Shown here piece by piece: positions 19,686 through 21,294 of a stretch of DNA of 21,294 bases (its first letter is position 1; every line of letters starts with the position of its first letter). The notes beneath the pieces are model-generated. The model made no database searches. It saw only the letters and a list, made by a program, of their open reading frames with translations, and was not told where the DNA came from. The translations under genes and the position numbers were made by a program. The DNA is from an uncultured Selenomonadales bacterium (GTDB taxonomy: Bacteria > Bacillota > Negativicutes > Selenomonadales > Selenomonadaceae). The stretch spans positions 1 to 21,294 of the forward strand of contig CALFJC010000177.1 in assembly GCA_937877655.1 (NCBI GenBank), read 5' to 3'.

Positions 19686-21294
19686 TCAACGAGCAATAAA
19701 ATCTTCGTACATTTTCATAAGCTCGGCAACAATTTTTGATTCATCCTCCAAAATCTCTTCAAAGTCGTAAGTTTTTGCTACTGCAAGGTCGTTTTTCCTG
19801 TGCGCAAGCCGTAAATCTTGCGGCATCGTCAATTCATCATATAAATCTGCCAATGTCGCGTCGGGATATCTATTTCTAACGTCCAAAATCTCCTGCGCGG
19901 TCGCCTCAATCGCTCTTTTCTGCGCGGAACTCGGCTCGCACCAGATAAAATTGTTGTACACCACGCTCCCTGAATACCGATAATCACTTTTAAGCCGCCC
20001 GGCTACCGCTCGCATCCAACTCATGTGGATTGAACTCGTCAACACGCCGAAATGATAAATTTCCGCCGAAGGAACGATTGAAACAGCGTCGCTGGCAATA
20101 ATTTCTGGCGTCATGAATCCAATCGGTATATATCGGCGATTTTCGGAACTTACTCGCGGAATTAACAAATAATCTGTGCTCGGCTGATTAATCTGAGCAA
20201 AAATTGCCGGCTTTTCTGCGTGTTTTCGCGTCGAAGGGGCTTTGCTTGCCAATCTGAAGTCTTTTACCGCTAAAACTCGGCGATAAAGTTCCTTACTGCG
20301 TCGAATTTCATCGGGTGTTGCATTTATCAGCCAAAAAACATAACGAATCTTGCCATTTATAAGTTCGTCCGCGCCCATGTACCTAAAAATAAATTTTTTA
20401 AGCGAAGGCTCGCGTTTTAAAATTTTTTTACACTCCTCTACAGATAAAATTAAATTTCCGCCGTCAATCGGACTGCTTCCCCTTGTAATTCGCGGAACAA
20501 AATCTTGAATATGTCTTGAATGTCGTTCAATAAATATGGTCGGGGCGTCGACAAGGTAAGGATTGATATTTTTCGCCGAGATAATTTTATCGCCGTCATA
20601 AATTTTCTTGTTCACTTCCAAATTTTTATCAGACATGCCGATTATCACGCAATGCACGGCGGCAAGGTCGGCACTTTCGCTCGTCCACTTGAAAGTTCGC
20701 CGTCCAAAAATGATTTGCATTTCATGTTCGTCAAAAATTTTCTTCCAAAGCGGCGTAACCTGTTCGCCCTGCGTGATTGAATTCGTCGAGACGAAGGCAG
20801 ATTTAATTTTCGTGCCGCGCATGAGTTTTGCCGCCTTGTGATACCACGCGCCGACATAATCAATGCTGTTTGAAAGCTTAATTTTGCCGAAAATCGCAAC
20901 GGCTTCTTTTTTTTGCGCAGAATTCATCATGCTCGCGCCGATAAAAGGCGGATTTCCGATAATATAGGTCGGTTGCGGGCAAATTTCTTCCCAATTAATG
21001 CTAAGCGCGTTGCCTTTATGGATATTTGAATAGCTTTTCAGCGGCAAAAAGTTTAAATCGCGGTGAATTATTTCGCGAGTCTCCTGCATCATCTGCAATT
21101 CCGCTATCCAAAGCGCGGTTTGTGCCACCGCAACCGCAAAATCATTAATTTCTATGCCGTAAAAATTTTTTATGGAGACTTTTATAGGATTAACGAGCTC
21201 GCCGAGAGTAATTTGACTGCCGAGAAGTTCTTTCAGCAAATCATTTTCCAAACGGCGGAGCGAAAGATAACTTTCCGTCAAAAAATTTCCACTT
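19686..21294 (-). CDS. MmeI-like class I adenine DNA methyltransferase, N-terminus outside the window
   Basis: About 535 C-terminal residues; the frame is open to the window edge, so the TTG near 21281 is not a start. The first codons read SGNF then LTESYLSLRRLEN, the end of SAM motif I (GSGNFL). YGIEINDFAVAVAQTALWIA follows as the next SAM-pocket strand, and the catalytic motif IV is IIGNPPFIGA (about 110 residues in), which marks N6-adenine methylation. FVSTNSITQGEQV and the C-terminal target-recognition-like part (about 200-500) match the type IIL/IIG MmeI architecture, where an endonuclease domain precedes the methylase. Whether that nuclease is present cannot be seen. It lies directly upstream of recA in the same direction. 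Confidence 0.88.
   Translation of the reverse strand, partial: SGNFLTESYLSLRRLENDLLKELLGSQITLGELVNPIKVSIKNFYGIEINDFAVAVAQTALWIAELQMMQETREIIHRDLNFLPLKSYSNIHKGNALSINWEEICPQPTYIIGNPPFIGASMMNSAQKKEAVAIFGKIKLSNSIDYVGAWYHKAAKLMRGTKIKSAFVSTNSITQGEQVTPLWKKIFDEHEMQIIFGRRTFKWTSESADLAAVHCVIIGMSDKNLEVNKKIYDGDKIISAKNINPYLVDAPTIFIERHSRHIQDFVPRITRGSSPIDGGNLILSVEECKKILKREPSLKKFIFRYMGADELINGKIRYVFWLINATPDEIRRSKELYRRVLAVKDFRLASKAPSTRKHAEKPAIFAQINQPSTDYLLIPRVSSENRRYIPIGFMTPEIIASDAVSIVPSAEIYHFGVLTSSIHMSWMRAVAGRLKSDYRYSGSVVYNNFIWCEPSSAQKRAIEATAQEILDVRNRYPDATLADLYDELTMPQDLRLAHRKNDLAVAKTYDFEEILEDESKIVAELMKMYEDFIAR

Overview
The window looks like a chromosomal piece of a diderm Firmicute (Negativicutes, probably Selenomonadales). 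The main reason is an OmpM-type protein: a signal peptide, one SLH domain (cell-wall tether) and a long beta-barrel-like region. Also consistent are a Firmicute-style dUTPase-like start next to hfq, AGGAGG ribosome binding sites, frequent TTG starts and U-tailed intrinsic terminators. The assignment is inferred from gene content; no rRNA is present.

Layout. Positions 1-1958 hold a minus-strand operon: UPF0173 metallo-hydrolase, miaA, hfq, then the start of a gene leaving the left edge (perhaps dut). Plus-strand genes at 2065-4175 encode an alpha/beta hydrolase and the SLH porin, whose 3' end is frameshifted. A LysR regulator follows on the minus strand, then two tandem methyl-accepting chemotaxis proteins, each with its own promoter and a conserved, apparently pseudoknotted leader RNA. 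Positions 9541-10201 hold two palindromic elements, one carrying an S23/IVP-type four-helix-bundle gene. Next come an exported CbiK-type chelatase (minus), aspS and def (plus), and a minus-strand operon of a HydF-like G domain, an exported unknown, metA and a CNNM/CBS/CorC protein. A PHP phosphatase, recA and the C-terminal part of an MmeI-like adenine methyltransferase end the window.

Most genes are housekeeping: tRNA modification and RNA chaperoning (miaA-hfq), aminoacylation (aspS), N-terminal processing (def), methionine synthesis (metA), recombination (recA). The unusual layer is a set of short imperfect palindromes whose arms are built from iterated units of about 7-11 nt around a homopolymer loop. 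Family A uses AATTAGGAATT-like units and family B uses TTATAGGT/TAGCTTA-like units. They sit at gene edges, supply stop codons to cbiK, def and the corC-like gene, supply the ribosome binding site and start of the S23 gene, form part of a -35 box before the second chemotaxis gene, and occupy the 5' UTR of the metA operon. A related single arm appears to replace the tRNA-binding insertion domain of MiaA. The other strong candidate for something new is the shared leader RNA of the two chemotaxis genes. No tRNA, rRNA or CRISPR array was seen.
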